A DNA stretch of 64,000 bases from Colletotrichum lupini (GCF_023278565.1 NC_064675.1:682001-746000); one strand, 5' to 3'; counted from the first letter of the stretch, positions 34,001 through 47,331 are shown. Translations and numbers: made by a program. Notes: generated from the sequence alone by a model not told the origin.

Positions 34001-37000
34001 AAACCCCACGGTTTCCAACATCATGCAATTCCTCACACCGCGGAGTGTTCGCTTGCGTGCCGTCTTATCCTCGCGAGCTTACGCAAACCGCGGCCCCCCC
34101 TCATCGTTTGATCACGAACAATGTCCGTCGGACAGCGTCATGACGCGAAAGCTCCCTCACACTCCAGCTTGCTTCCATGAATCCAATCTGATAGGCGCTT
34201 AAGCGCATGACATGGACCCAGTGCGGCGGCAGCGAGCTGAACCCGCTGCGTTATGCCGGCAGATGTGGGAAAAAAGAGGGCGCCCATTGAGGATGGACCA
34301 CAAGAAACTCGCACCATTGAAAGGTCTCGACTGAGTCGACCGAGGACTCTCGACTCATATCTTGCAATCCACTTTCGTTTCGTCGATGGTGTAGCGAAGC
34401 TAGCTCGTCAAGTTGAAAGGTCAATGGGCCCCATCATCATGATCATCATCTACCTCCAAACGAATAGGGTCGAAACGGCCGGCAGGTTGAGCAGTACGTA
34501 GCCTCGCAACATACATGCCACACTTCCCTCGCCAATCTTGCCGTGTGCCAGTGTGATAAGAGACAGAGGGTGGAGAGGGGGAGAGAGGAAGGAAGCCAAG
34601 CTGAGAGCCTTGGGCGGGTGCCATCCATGCATCCATCGCAAGGCGCGGCGGCTGCACACCCGAGCTCTTGGTAAGAAGATCGTGAAGCTTGGCAGGCGAG
34701 ACATCGGGGTAGCCAAGCCGCGGAGGATTTGTCAAGCGAGCGTTGATCCCAGCAACTATGGCATGCCTTCTCACTACCCAGGAACGAAATCTGTTTGGAT
34801 CCTTCAACAGATTCTCTGGGCAAAGAGTCCGCGTATATTAATTTCAATTTATTGTGAGGGAAGCCTTGAGAGCCTTGGTAGCCTTGGTTGAAGAAGGTTT
34901 CCCGCAGCTTTGGACTTGTGAGGCAGAGCACGGTTGTTAGATAATATGATTAGATCTCTGCCAAGCCTCCGCCTTGGGCTTCTCGTATGCATGCGGCGTA
35001 GGCCTTTCTGGCGAGCGGTGCCATCTTTTTCAGGTATACGAATTATGAGGCTCAAGCGCCTCGGGAACATCGTACAACCTCTTTGTAGTAGAGTCACGCG
35101 AGCTGGCTTTTTGGATTCTTGGAATACGTAGTTTATGGGTGAGGAGAAGAGAAGCCTCTTTTGATACAAGCCGAGAAGCTCGCGTAGAGCGGAACCTTCA
35201 TCTTCGAAAACGACCAGCGGCTAACGAAGGCCAAGAAACCAGCACGATCAAGCTTCTTTTCGTTACCCTTCCTCCCTCCTCGTCAAGATCCAATCAGCAG
35301 GCTTAGCAAGGTAAAAGGCAGACGGAGGAGGTGTGGTTTTTTGGCTCAGATCCGCCCCCCCCCCCCGGTCGACAAGTTTCCAGATGCCAAGATGGGAGCT
35401 TAATTGCCCTGTTGGATTTTTCTGTGACAAGTCTTGCGAAGGTTGTTGCAGGTTTTGGGCGCGTTGGCAAGGTACGAAGTAACGAAAGAAAGAGACAGAG
35501 GCAAAAAAGGTTGAGATGAAAAGACTTTTGAGGCGAAGAAGCAGCCAAACACGGGGCGACGAGGGGTCCCGGAGACAGGTGGGAACCGGCTCGTCACGGC
35601 AAAAAAAGGGCGCAGCACGACGGGATGTGAAGAGGTGTGTGATGGTGTGTAGGTGTGTAGGTGTGCGTGTGTGACGAGGGGAAGGGATGTTCAGGTTTCG
35701 AGGGTTCGGCCGTGCGGCCGTGAGATGAGGCTATAGCATGGCTCCGGGGCCAATAGCAAAGTGCCCGGCCTGGAGAAAATATTGAATTGGGGCAGAAAAA
35801 GAGCGACGAGTCACTAACAGAGTTGCACGCTAGTTGATTACCTTACTCTTGTTGCCCAGGGGCAGCACGAACGAACGGAACGAGGCGAGCGGGCAACCTT
35901 ACGCAGGTAGTTAATTGACTCGTAGAGAATTAGCCTTACGGGGAGAGGAGAGGAGGAATGTTGAAAGCAACAAATTGAAGCGGGGTTGGGAAATTATCAA
36001 TAGGATAGTTTTATGAGGCTCTTTGGTTCCTGGAAAAGAGTTAGCTTTTGTTCAATAGCTTTCTCGTTTATTCCACCCCCTTACAGACTTTCATTGGTAA
36101 AGAAGCCGAGACTAGTTCGCTGGGCGTTTTGCCCAGAGAAATGCGTTTCCGTTAGCCAGATCTGGCAGGTGAGGGAACGACAAGGGGAGGAGGGGGCCCA
36201 AGCTGATATAGCAGTAGTAGAGTTAACTATTGGGGGCATTTTCGCGTCCCTTTCTTCCATGCAGCTAGGTCAGGTAGGGAGAGCATGAACCAACGGCACG
36301 AAGTAGGTAGGTAGAGCCTCATCGATGATCCTGGGCGAAGCTTGTGCGAGGTGAACGCCACTTCCGGATGATGATCGCGCGGTTCAACGGCCGAGTCTCA
36401 GGGTTTTCCAGAGGACAGGGTTCTTGGTCAGTAGACTTCCGTCATTCTTCTCTGAAAGGGGAGGGATGGGGAATAGGTTCAAGAAGGGGTTGAGGGAATT
36501 AGGTAAAGTATTTCAAACGTGACTTTTTGACGATGATGCAAACTGTCGAACACAGCTTTCGGCAAGGCGGCAAATTCGGCAACAACGGCCATTTCAGACT
36601 TCCAGTTCGAGCTCCTGAGCTCCTTTCCTGGGCGAGGAACGGGTGTTGATGATGATGATGATGGAACGACAACAACAAGGTGGTGTTTGTCCGTACTCCG
36701 TTCTGCCTCTGCCTCTTCCTATACATCCTCATCGCCGGCCGGCCTCACCAGTGATCCTCCCCGAGGGCCTTGGTCAGCTCGAGTGTAAGTGGGCTTTCCT
36801 GGGACGTTGGTGTGTGGAATGTGGATACAAGATTGCATGGTCATACAGTACTTCCAGACTCGGAGCCCGGAGGACGCCAAAACAGCGGCGTATAGATCAA
36901 CCAGCGCAGTGCGAGGAATCCGGGCTCGAAGAATCAAAGCCCGTCGCTGGTTCGGATTCCCCGCTCTAGAGGCTGTCATTCGTCGGCCGGCGCGGTGGGC

Positions 37001-39422
37001 TAAGCAAATTCTGGCGTCCGTCATTGAATGAAAATGATCCATCCCGCTTCAACGCCGTTTGGATGTTACACATCAGTGCGTCGGGCACTCTCCCGCGAGC
37101 CAGTGCCAGCCACCATCTTGATTGAGTGACCCAGTGAGAGGGGCTAGGCCTGAAAGGTTCGACTAGCTCATGCCCAAGGTAGGTAGTCTTGCCCAGCCTT
37201 GGATCAAAAACGGGGAAGATGGGAAGGGGAAGAGTCTAGAGAAGGGGGGGGGGGGCCTGGAAGGGGAAAGGGAGGGGGGGAAACTCGGGAGAAAGACTCC
37301 CTGAAGGCTTTCCCGGTCCGCACCGGGCCCTCCCTTGTCCTGAAACCCGCTCTTTCCCACGCTGAGACGCATGGTCCCCTGCAAGTGTCGTCGCAGATTT
37401 TCGTAGAACTTGCAGACCTTCAGCGCGCTCTGTTGTCCCCCTCCTCCTTGAGTCCTCCCCCCAAAGGTCCCAATAGACCCCTCAAATGCCGGGTCCCGAC
37501 TGGAGGATACGTCTCGCGCTAACAGATCCCCCGCATGTGTCTCGCCGTGGGATGGTAGCGACTCGACATTCCAGTACCGTCCCAATTCGGCTCTTCGAAA
37601 CTACAGCTTCGACAGCGGACTGGCAGACCTTTCTACAGCTGTCTCACGTCTACAACACCTCACACGCACCTCACAGGCTCACAGTACATGCTCCGTATCG
37701 TACATTACCAACTTGGATGCCCTTCACTAGACCCCGGCTACGATCTTCACCACGGTCATGCTGCAGACACTACTGTAGGTGTGTGTCATCCCTGTTCTTC
37801 TCTCCCCTTGATGCCCACACCTCGACCAACTTCTCTCGACTCTCGTTCGCCGACGGCCAGTTTATTACCCACAGCTCTTGAGGATGAAGCAGAGACGACG
37901 AGACGTACCGATGAAGAAGCTGGTCCCTCTCCCCCCCATCTCAAGTCTCGTCTCTAGACTTCTCCTACCGTCCCCTGGAAGAGCGTCCGTGTTCTCCTTC
38001 AGGCTTCAACCCCCTCCGACCCAACTTCTCCTACCGCCGGAGCATCAATGGCCTGCTCTGGCAATGATTGACACCTAACAAGCTTCGGCGCATCTCGTCT
38101 GCTCTCTCTGCCCACTGGATCGACTCGATGGGCGAACAGTCCATTCCAGACACCTTCCACCATCCATGCCTTGCCTGCCTGTGCCGGCCAGGGTCCCTGT
38201 TGTCTACGTTGTATAGAGGCACACGAATGGATACTGGACTGGCCACCGCGTCTGTGTCTGAGTCTGGTCTACAGTACGGGGCATTCGTACGGACCAGACG
38301 CCAGGGGAATGGATACGGGAAGAAGAGACCAGACCATGCTCCGTTCTGCGTAGCCGTACGCTGAGAGCCTACGAGTAGTAGAGGGGGGTGGACCTTCCTC
38401 GACCTCGTTCGCCCTCGCCGGGTTGCCGCACCTGTCTTTGGACAGACTCTCGATGCGAATCTTCTGCTCTGTACGGGTACTTGTCCAAGGTGATCTGTAC
38501 TCGGAAAGTCGGCGGTGGCTGGAACCTGTTGCTGATGCCACTGATGCTGCTGATGCGACGCAATCGTGTTCGGCCCTGCACGTCAGTCCAAGCAGAACGC
38601 CTGTGCTTGACGTTCGGATATTCAGAGAAAGGGACGAAGAAGATGGCATCACCAATATACGCAGCCAACGTACGCAATAGGACCTGCGGCCATGACCAAT
38701 TCTGCCGGCCTGACGTTCTACTACCACCTAGTAGTGCTAGCCTAACAAGAGTCTGAAGTCGTCTTGTCTGTCCCTGTGGCACTGGCATGACAAAAAAGTC
38801 AAACCCGCGCGACTGACCGCTGACATACTCGACGACAGCTCGATCCACGGACCACCCACTGGTGCGCCGCACCCATCGGCTTTCGCGTGCCAGTTCCTGC
38901 GCCAGTCCTAGTCAGTGCTGGTGCCCGCATGGGGTGTCGTGGGTGTCTGGATCTATCCCTGAAGCATCTCGGGGGGGGCATCTGTCATGCAGCATGGGTC
39001 TCCCCGCGAATGATGGATAGATGATCGACCCAATCTGATACATACTGTCGCCTCTCGCTCGGCTGGCTTCTCTTCTTCCCTCCCTTCTCCCTCTTCTCCC
39101 TCTAGTGCCTGACATCTCCGCCAGTTGTTTGGTGTTCACCACTTTTTTCCATTCTTCCATACCAAGGCCGGCCTTATTTTTCATTTCAATTCTTTTCTTT
39201 AGACCCCTTTGCTGGCACTGACGTCTATTCATTCGTGTGTTTGTATTCTTCTGCCTTCTCTCATCCGCTCTTCGCAAACCGATCGAGTATCCTTCCAACA
39301 CCGATTCAGCCGGTCACAACTCGATCTCGAATAGTATCAACCAAGGGCCATGGCCGGAAGTGATTGACAAGAGGAAAACCTTGGCGACTATCATCGGTCC
39401 GGAACGGATAGGATAGGATAGG
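31014..39422. other. 8.4-kb gene-free stretch with simple repeats
   Basis: It separates the divergently oriented NADH dehydrogenase gene and membrane-protein gene. Frames are short or lack conserved features. Simple sequences include a GGACA run (31200-31222), a GATGG run (33718-33746), a C-run (about 35347-35358), GT-rich repeats (35636-35672), a GAT run (36642-36662), a G-run (about 37247-37256) and a GGATA run (39405-39420) ending at the next start codon. TACTCCGTA-like motifs lie at 31677-31684 and 36694-36701. It may hold long 5' leaders or non-coding transcripts, which sequence alone cannot show. Confidence 0.5.
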
Positions 39423-41696
39423 ATGACAGGAGAGGAGGGAATGGCTCCTCACGCAGTGCCACGGGCCCAGAAGCCCTCCAAGAGACGTGCACCACCCGCC
39501 AACATCGCCGTACCGCCTTTGCTTTGGGATCGCGATGCCGAGTCTGACGATGAGTACGCCAACCAAGTGAGAAACGCCGCAGGAGGCGTATGGAAACGGG
39601 CCATCAATGCTGGACGCAGGTATGCGGATTCGGCAGTAGACCGTCGCTCAGACAGCGACAGCGACGATAAGGCGCGGAAAAACCAGCTCAAGAACCCTCC
39701 TCCCCAACAACAACAACAACAGCCTCCTTCAAGCCCGGACACCCCAAGGGCTGTGAGGCCGTCCAACAATGTGGCATCAGGAAAGTTGCCTTTGGCAACC
39801 CTCCGTCCGCCGCCCGCATCGATTCGTCCTCCTCCGGCGGTCGTTGCCGCACCGGCTGTGCAACCGACTCCCGTGAGAACGACACCCGCTGCTACATCGA
39901 AACCCCCAGCTGTACAGGTTCCAGTCTATATTGAACAACCTCAAGAGACTTACGCACAACCGCAAGAGACTTTCATCGCTCATCCCGAGATTCCCGTCGA
40001 GGCACCGGAGCGTCCTCCCACCCCGCCGCCACCACCACCTGAAGAGCCCGCACCACCACCAGTTCTCGCTCCGGCTGAGCCTGACCCACCACCACCACCT
40101 CCGCCTGAACCCGAACCCCCAGCAGCGCCGCCAGCTACCATGACTGTTACGGCGCCTCCTCGAACCGTCACCCTCATCTCAACCATGAAGCAACCGGATT
40201 CGGTGAGTTATATGAGTTCAGGAAGTATCGTTGAACATGACTGATATAGAACAGCCCAAGAAGCCCAAGTTCACTCCGTCACCACCGCCTCCTCCAGTAA
40301 TTACTCCCACTCCTACAGTCCCGCCTGCAGTCATCGCGCCCAGTGGGCCCCTTGCCCTGCCCCCTTTGCCATCGGTTGATCCCTCAGCCCCGAGGAAGGG
40401 TATCGATGGAGAGAAGCACTCGACGCCTACCATCACAGCCACTCTCGCCTCAGCGGTACTTCCAGCCGAAACCATTTCGGCGTTGCCAGGCTTGGCCAGT
40501 GGTGGTTCCAGCAAGGATGATGGCAGACCGCCAAGAATGAACCCCGAGACAGAGCATGCCCTCATTGCTGTTGGCTCAATAGGTAAGCATCAGAGACTGG
40601 AATATACCCTCACAGACACTGACATGATGCAGGATCATTCATCTTCGCGTCATTCCTTGTGTGGATTGTGTGGAGGACAATGAAGAGGGCGGGGCGTATG
40701 AGAAGGGAAAGGGAGTCTGGCTACCAAGGCGACAGGCCGGGTGGCATTGGCTCAAAGATTCCCTTCTTCAAGGGATCTAGCGGATGGGAAAACCTCGATG
40801 GACGACGAAGCGAACCACCTCAGTACGAGAAGGGACAGCGAGGAACACTACGCCTGGACACGGGGTTCTATGGCCCCGACGGCAAACCCGCTCCTTACGT
40901 TACCAACGGCACATATCCTGCCAACTACACAATGTCGCCAGCTGATAATCACGGCAGCCCCATTCACCAGAGTCCTACAGGCACCATCCCCATGAGGATG
41001 AACAATGTCAGTGGGCAAGGCACATACAACAGTCAACAAAACCCGTTCAGCAATCAACAGAGCGCTTACACAACCCAAGTCGGCACGTATGACAGCCAAA
41101 CCGGGACATACATCAGCCACGCGCCTAGTGGGTCCCTTACTCACATTATCGGACAGTACGGCAGCCCGACAGATCCCAACCTGACATTAAGGTCAGGCGT
41201 GGGCGCCGGTGCGTACTTTAACCAGTCTGAGCTCGCCCGCCAGCCCTCGGATGCCTATGACCCGGCTAGGCGTCAAGTCAATCGGGCCAGCGAGCTTTCG
41301 TCCATCTCTTCTGGCTTCGGTGATGGTGACATTATTGTACCCGGAATGCCTGGCATGGTGCTCCAGCCGCCTCCCCCAGTGTCACAGTCACTGAGAGCCA
41401 GTCAGAACGGCGTCGGTCGCTTCTCATGGATGAGCAAGACGAACCGTGAAACAGTATACACAGAGGCCAGCGAGGACCTTCCAGCGAGGTTCAGGACGGT
41501 CGACAGCTGGGTCAACCAACAGACCGGCCGCGTCAAAAGAGCACAAGCCAGGCCGGAGACGGACGAAGACATCCCGCCCGTGCCGGGTCTACCGGCCGGG
41601 ACAGGCCAAAACGGCATGCCGCCTGAACCCCAGTTTACCATGATGATGCCGGACGGGGAGGTACCCCGGCGGCCTGATTTGGGGCCGAATGCGTAG
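39423..41696 (+). CDS. Proline-rich single-pass membrane protein (fungal, function unknown)
   Basis: Three exons give 723 residues: 39423-40202, 40255-40582, 40633-41696; introns of 52 and 50 nt. Residues 1-360 are polar and highly proline-rich with a Gln tract (about 92-100) and long Pro runs near 195-240. One hydrophobic segment (about 362-383, AVGSIGSFIFASFLVWIVW) is formed across the second splice and followed by basic KRAGRMRRER. The remaining 340 residues are Gly/Tyr/Gln/Ser-rich with a conserved-looking block FRTVDSWVNQQTGR and a C terminus with DEDIPPVPGLP. No signal peptide is visible, so the TM may act as signal-anchor with the tail in the cytosol (positive-inside rule). Resembles fungal Mid2/Wsc-like architecture in outline only. 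An alternative start is ATG 39441. Confidence 0.82.
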
Positions 41697-44211
41697 TAGC
41701 TTCGCCCAACAGACGTGACCCGGACACAACACACACAAGAGGCAACTTTTCTTTGTTTTCATACCCAAGCATGGCGCGGATTAACAGGATTCGAACGAGG
41801 TGGAAGGGAGGAAGGGCAGTGGGAGGCTGGGAGCGGGTTGTAATACCAAAGGTCATATCACATACACACGCTTTGACACAAAGAGAGAGAGCGAGAAAGA
41901 GACGGGAGCCGAGAGGCGATCGCTTTGTACAAACAATACTTTTTCACACACACAAACACGACCGAACAATATGTACCCATACGACTTCTGCAAATGCTTC
42001 CTTCTTCAAGCCTGGCGCTTGGGTGGCTCTGCGGAGTTAGACATCTTTCACATAGCGCGTGTTCTTTCTTTCCCCCATTGTACAGATATGTTTTGACGGA
42101 GAGATGTGGGTGGCTGTTGGGGGAGTGTTGAGGCCGGAGTGCTAAGACATGTGGAAGGTGATGATGGTGTATGTTGTAGTATAGTGAGTGGTGGGTAGTG
42201 GGAGGTAGGATGTAATCCAAAAGTAAAACAATGCATACGACTTGTTAATATTGTTGACCTGTTTATTGATACGTGAGGAGCACCCATGGAAGTGAGGACA
42301 TCAAGAAGTCGATTCTCTGGGAAAGGGTTTGGATGGGGCGGAGACACTCTTTCCGCCAGACTCTGAGATCGTCAGGCACCCCGTCCCCGTTGCATAGGCG
42401 GGTGAACGCGTTCGCCAAACCTAGCCGCAAGCCTTTTGGTGGAGTATGAGTGTGCGACTTTGATATATCCCTGCGTATAACACGGTCGCGTACTTGGCAA
42501 GTCGATGGAGAAGAGATCTCTCTAGTGGCTTTGGGGGGGTTTCCCACAGCGTTGCAGTGAATGCGTGAGTTACTGGGGAAGAAAAAAGCCAAGAGGTGGC
42601 CGGCATGGTGATGATGAGGCCTTTTCGCCATCGTGCGTGGCTGCGTTCCTAATCATGTGCAGGTACGCAGGCCTCCCGGATGTTTTTTTTCTCTCGAGCT
42701 GTACATACACTCTCGCCTTGTCGACAATCGTGCGAAGTCTGAGACGTATTTAATCGCCATGCGCTCAAGAAGAGCACAGTCAACAAAGGTCGCGGTTCTG
42801 TGGGACGCCGAGGCACACTTCACCAGACTTACACTCTCGAATCGAGACACCAAGTCCCGAGTGGGAAGCAAAGCTGACGAAAGCACATTTGGGCCGCAGC
42901 CCGACTCTGGCATACCTTATACCGTGTAAGCGAGACCCGGCGTTGCTTTGGCTGCAAGGAAAATGGGAGAGAATTAGAGCCCGTCGATCAAATAAGCGAA
43001 CGGGCGAATCACTCGCGTCTCCGTCAAGTTTGCACTGCAAAAAGTTGCCAAAATAAGAAGCCCAAAGAGAGAACCCTTTTGACAGGTTCCCCACCATTGG
43101 CCGCGCGTTTCGGAAGGGAAACGGCACGGTTTCCAATGGCAAAGAAACCGTTGCGGGCCTCGGATGCGCTTGAAGCCTTTGAGCGTGGGAATGGAAAGCG
43201 CCTGCACAGCCGCACGCTACGTACCCGTCCTGGCGAGCTGACGAATCGGCAGGCTGACTTTGCACACTTTTTTGTCAACGTCCTCGAGCGTTTAGAGACT
43301 GGGAAATAATGTGGTGTGGCGGAGCGGGATTGATGTGGGGACTGAGCCCGTGGCTTGTGTCCAATCCGAGGGGCTGGCGGGGCAGCTGTTGACGTATCTA
43401 CCTACTGCGAAAGGTACAGGAGTACATTCTTTTCCTGCTGCGGTGACCTGCACCTGCCACCATGCAATGCGTGCCTCTAGGTATTAGTTGGTGCTCTCAG
43501 CTAATGGGACTTCTAAGTGGGTGCATGCGCCAGGCTTCCATCTTTCTCCCAAGTCCCTCCTGCTGCAAGTTCGGTGCGGTACCACACCTTCTTTCCCACT
43601 CCACGCTTCTATTCTTCACGACACGAACCGGTCACTTTTGCCAAACCAGGCTTCAACCTTTTCCCACAACCGGGTGCCCTGCTCTTGTACATACTTGGCT
43701 TGCAATCATTTTGACTTTCCTGTACCTCGTCTGATCAAGCTTACGACAGCTTCTATTGTCATTTCATCTCTCTTCTTCGACAGAATCCTTTTGGGTCTTT
43801 CGCTTCCCTACGCAAGGTAGTGGGGCTCTTTACTGCATACCTTAGATCCCGCGGATAGATTCGTACGTCTGCGTATAGGACTGGGTATACTACGGAGTAG
43901 TGACCTATCCCTTGTCTTTGGATCCCAGAACACGCAACATAAGAAAAAAAGCCAAGGCGGACGGGTGACGGACGTATTCAAGACTCAGCCCACTTGACCT
44001 CGCACACCCTTGAGGCCCAGCACACTTGCCTTGCCAGCCTGACCCTTTTTTATCAACGCTGTGTCCCCTCCCCCTCCTCCGAAACACCTACAAGCGGCGC
44101 AGGAAACGTCACTTCTCTACCTCAACACCAAAACACCCAACAAATTTAACTTGAACTTCTTTCCTCGAGCGAGCCCGTCGATCGCTAATACAGCCATCGG
44201 CCGCCGCCAAC
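41697..44211. other. Intergenic, no supported gene
   Basis: Between two plus-strand genes. Short frames only. Contains CA- and GT-rich low-complexity patches (41860-41960, 42140-42210) and the palindrome-like TACGGAGTA at 43891-43899. The 44050-44211 part is C/A-rich and looks like a 5' leader of the next gene. Confidence 0.6.
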
Positions 44212-45741
44212 ATGCTCGACGAGAACCTGCCCACCTTCCACTTCCGCCCCTCCTCCGATAACCCTCAGAACACCATTCTCTACTTCACTCACCAAGGCTC
44301 CGACCCAGTGCCAAATTACGTTCTCAAGCGTGCTGACCCCGCCAACCCGGTCGCCCGCAACAAGTACGCCGCTGCTCTCACCGACATCGCTTCCCAGCAA
44401 ATCGTCTACGCCGAGGTCCTCGTCGAGCCGGAATGGACGCAGCCGACACTCTCAGCCGCCGAGGTCCGCGTCCAAAATGGCACCCCGGCCCCGCCACAAC
44501 CCATCTTGCCCGACCAAGTCACGCTCCAGCTCTACAACCCGGACTCGCAGGTCGTCATCAAGATGAAATCCGGAAGCTGGGGCAAGTCCGACAGCTGGGA
44601 GTTTGAGATGCCCGAGCAGAGCTTCCGCGCACCGAGCGCCAGCCTGCTCGATCGATCTTCTGATGATCCACCTATTAGCGATACCGTCCCCAAGGTCGTG
44701 TTCCGCTGGAAACGAGACGGCAGATTAAGCAAGGATATGACGTGCTACATGGTCGGCAAGAGCGTCGCTGGCAAGAAAAGCAAAGAGCCTGATATCACGG
44801 TCGCCATGTTCAAGGACACAAAGCACGAGAGCGCCGTAACCATCTACGAGCCCAACCTGCAGCGTGTGGACGTGGAAGACCGCAAGGGACTGGACATTGT
44901 CCTGCTGCTCGGCGCCGAGGTTCTCCGCGACCTGTTCCTGAACCCCAGACAGAACGTCTTCAACCTGACGGCGACGCCGCCCCCCACGACCGGTCGGCGC
45001 AAGAACTCCAAGCCACCTCCGGTGTCCATGGCGCCGGCACCACCCGCAGCTGCCATGTCCGGCGCCATCGGCAACAAGCCCGCCTCGCCCCCTGCACAAT
45101 CCATGAACAATGGTCCTCCCAGGCCCAATGCTCGCCAACAGTGGGAGATTGACAACGAGACCAAGCGTTTACAGGCCATGGTAGCACAGGAAGAGCGGCA
45201 GGCGCGTGAGCGCGAGCGACGGGACGCTGAGGAAGCGAAGCGCATCAAGAAGATGCTCGATAAGGAGGAAGCCGACCGCCGACGCAAAGAGGCCGAGATC
45301 GAGGCCGAGACGGAGCGACTTCGCAGACTCTATGGCGTCCCGCCTAGTCAGTCGAACCCGAATTTACCACCGCGCCATCAGCCGCCGCCCGGAACCACGC
45401 CGGGCTCGTGGCACGTGGCGCCGGCGCAGCCACCGCGGCCCAACAGCGCGGGACCGTATAACGGGCCCCCGGGGACCAGCGCGTATCGTCCGCAGGTGCG
45501 ATTTGCGCAGCCGCCGCCGACGATGAGTGGTGGTGCGTCGTCTCAGCCGCAACAACAGCAACGGTCGCAGTCGCAGTCGCAGCAGGCCGGCCGTGGGAAG
45601 CTTCCGAACCTCATGTCGGGACTGCTTCAGGGACCTTACGCGAACCCGGCTGCCAGCGTCAGCAACTTCTTCCATCGGGACCGGTCTGAGGAAGAGGAGA
45701 AGAAGCGAAAGGTCGCTAAGAAGAGGAGTGTGCATTTCTGA
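44212..45741 (+). CDS. Conserved-type fungal protein with beta-rich N-terminal domain and coiled coil
   Basis: Single exon, 509 residues. I do not recognise the family. Residues 1-250 look like a folded, beta-rich domain with little low complexity (blocks KVVFRWKRDGRLSKDMTCYMVG and DIVLLLGAEVLRDLFLN). Residues 255-305 are Pro/Ala-rich. About 308-372 is a strongly charged heptad-like helix (many Glu, Arg, Lys) likely to be a coiled coil. Then comes a Pro/Gln/Ser-rich linker with a Gln-Ser repeat near 445-460. A short ordered block NLMSGLLQGPY and a basic KKRKVAKKRS C terminus, which could be a nuclear localisation signal, end the protein. Start codon context CCAACATGC is good, and codon use favours C in third positions, as in the other genes. 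Confidence 0.85.
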   Translation: MLDENLPTFHFRPSSDNPQNTILYFTHQGSDPVPNYVLKRADPANPVARNKYAAALTDIASQQIVYAEVLVEPEWTQPTLSAAEVRVQNGTPAPPQPILPDQVTLQLYNPDSQVVIKMKSGSWGKSDSWEFEMPEQSFRAPSASLLDRSSDDPPISDTVPKVVFRWKRDGRLSKDMTCYMVGKSVAGKKSKEPDITVAMFKDTKHESAVTIYEPNLQRVDVEDRKGLDIVLLLGAEVLRDLFLNPRQNVFNLTATPPPTTGRRKNSKPPPVSMAPAPPAAAMSGAIGNKPASPPAQSMNNGPPRPNARQQWEIDNETKRLQAMVAQEERQARERERRDAEEAKRIKKMLDKEEADRRRKEAEIEAETERLRRLYGVPPSQSNPNLPPRHQPPPGTTPGSWHVAPAQPPRPNSAGPYNGPPGTSAYRPQVRFAQPPPTMSGGASSQPQQQQRSQSQSQQAGRGKLPNLMSGLLQGPYANPAASVSNFFHRDRSEEEEKKRKVAKKRSVHF

Positions 45742-47331
45742 AGGAGTACTGTAGTCTCATAGGATGTGGGGAGGGGTATCAAGTCCCCTTCTTCACTCTG
45801 CCGATGTCGGTGGCATCTTCTTTTGGCGTTTGGAGGGATTATTCGAGCATTCGTTAGCATCCGCCATGTACCGGTGGCCTACAGGGCTAGCATGGCAAGT
45901 CTTTTCACATTTATCGGCGTCAGGAGGGGATTTCTCTGGACGGATATACCATGTATCAGTATTTGGGCATATAGAATCACGAATTTTATGATCAAGGCAT
46001 TTCAACTTTCTTTTGAAAATCGTGTGTCGTATGGGTAGCTAGTGAGATGTACTCTATTGTTCTAAAGCTGCGAAGATGATCATCCCTGAGGCTGTGGAGA
46101 TTGACGTGAAGTGTTCGCGGCTTCTCCATGAAATCATCATGCATCTATACCTTGAAATTCCGGACATCGCTGCCCAGAAGACCATCACCGAGTCACTCAG
46201 AGCATCAAGCAGGGCATGTAGAAACTCCTCTAGTCCTCCACCTCTTCAAGATTCTTTGGCTTCCCACCTGCACGGCCATTTCTTCAACTTGAGAGAAAGA
46301 GGAATGCGTGCACATGTTCCTTAAAAGAAGTTTGATTCATCATCCCGTTCTCTCTTTTTGTACTTACACCTTTTACTTTCCTGAAAAGGGTGCCAATAAG
46401 AGAAAGGGTTTCCACTGCAGTGGAACGTCAATCAGCTTGCCTGCTTGCGTCCCATTCCAGACAGACGGCCATGAAGGTTGCAATTAGATGGTCAATTCCC
46501 ATACATGATTATTATGCCTCCTCCTTACTCAGGTACAAAGAAAGCCTTCAGACATGACTGAACGTGTACGAACGTGGCTGTTCGCAACTGTTCATGGCCA
46601 GGGTGCTGGGGATGTTTCTGAGGCATAAATGAGCCTTCCTGCTTCCCAGTCTTCTTACGATGATCCAAGATTTAAAAGAGTTTTAAAACAATTTCATCTA
46701 CTCGGACGGCTACTATATTCCTCTCCTATCACGTTCGCACGTATTCGTTCCTGAAGAAGTCACATGGCGAGAGCCATGATGGCAGACAGAAATGGAAGGG
46801 AAGGGGTGATGCAGCAGCTGTCCGGTCTGTGCACTCCGTCACCCTTCAAAAGCCAACGTCATTCTTCGGCAGAACCCTTTTCCGAGCTTCCAACGCTCGG
46901 GCCAGGACCAATCACGCTAGCCACCAAAAATTCTCATGATGGGTCCAGCAACTGCTATCTCTGGCCCAGCTGTTGTTGGACCTCCCCTAGCTTAACACCA
47001 AGTTCGACTCCATCCCAACAACGACTTCTCCTCCTCCCTTTTCGACGACCAAGGTCACTTCCTCGCCAACGAATTCGCCTGCAAGCTCCAGCGTCATCTC
47101 TTCATCTTTGGCTGGAAAATAGCATTCCGTTTCGGCCATCAACTGCTCGCGAACCTCCAACAGCTCCAGAAGCTCGGATTCCACGTCGATTACCCGGTCG
47201 CCTTCAATCTTCGACTTCACACGCCCCCGGGCTACCTACGTAACCGTCTCATCGAGATCATTGCGAACGCGCACCGCGTAGCCGATACACAACCGAAAAG
47301 AAAGGAGCGCCGCTCTTAAACTACAGCCACA
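45742..47331. other. Intergenic, no supported gene
   Basis: 3' region of the preceding gene and promoter/leader of tom22. Short frames on both strands only, without domains. Nothing else seen. Confidence 0.6.

Noticed and set aside
33414..34028. 204-codon minus-strand frame
   Set aside because: No domain, erratic composition, no splice or homology support; overlaps simple repeats.
36895..36970. GGTTCGGATTCCCC T-arm-like sequence near GCGCAGTGCG
   Set aside because: No cloverleaf could be drawn; anticodon and acceptor stems fail.
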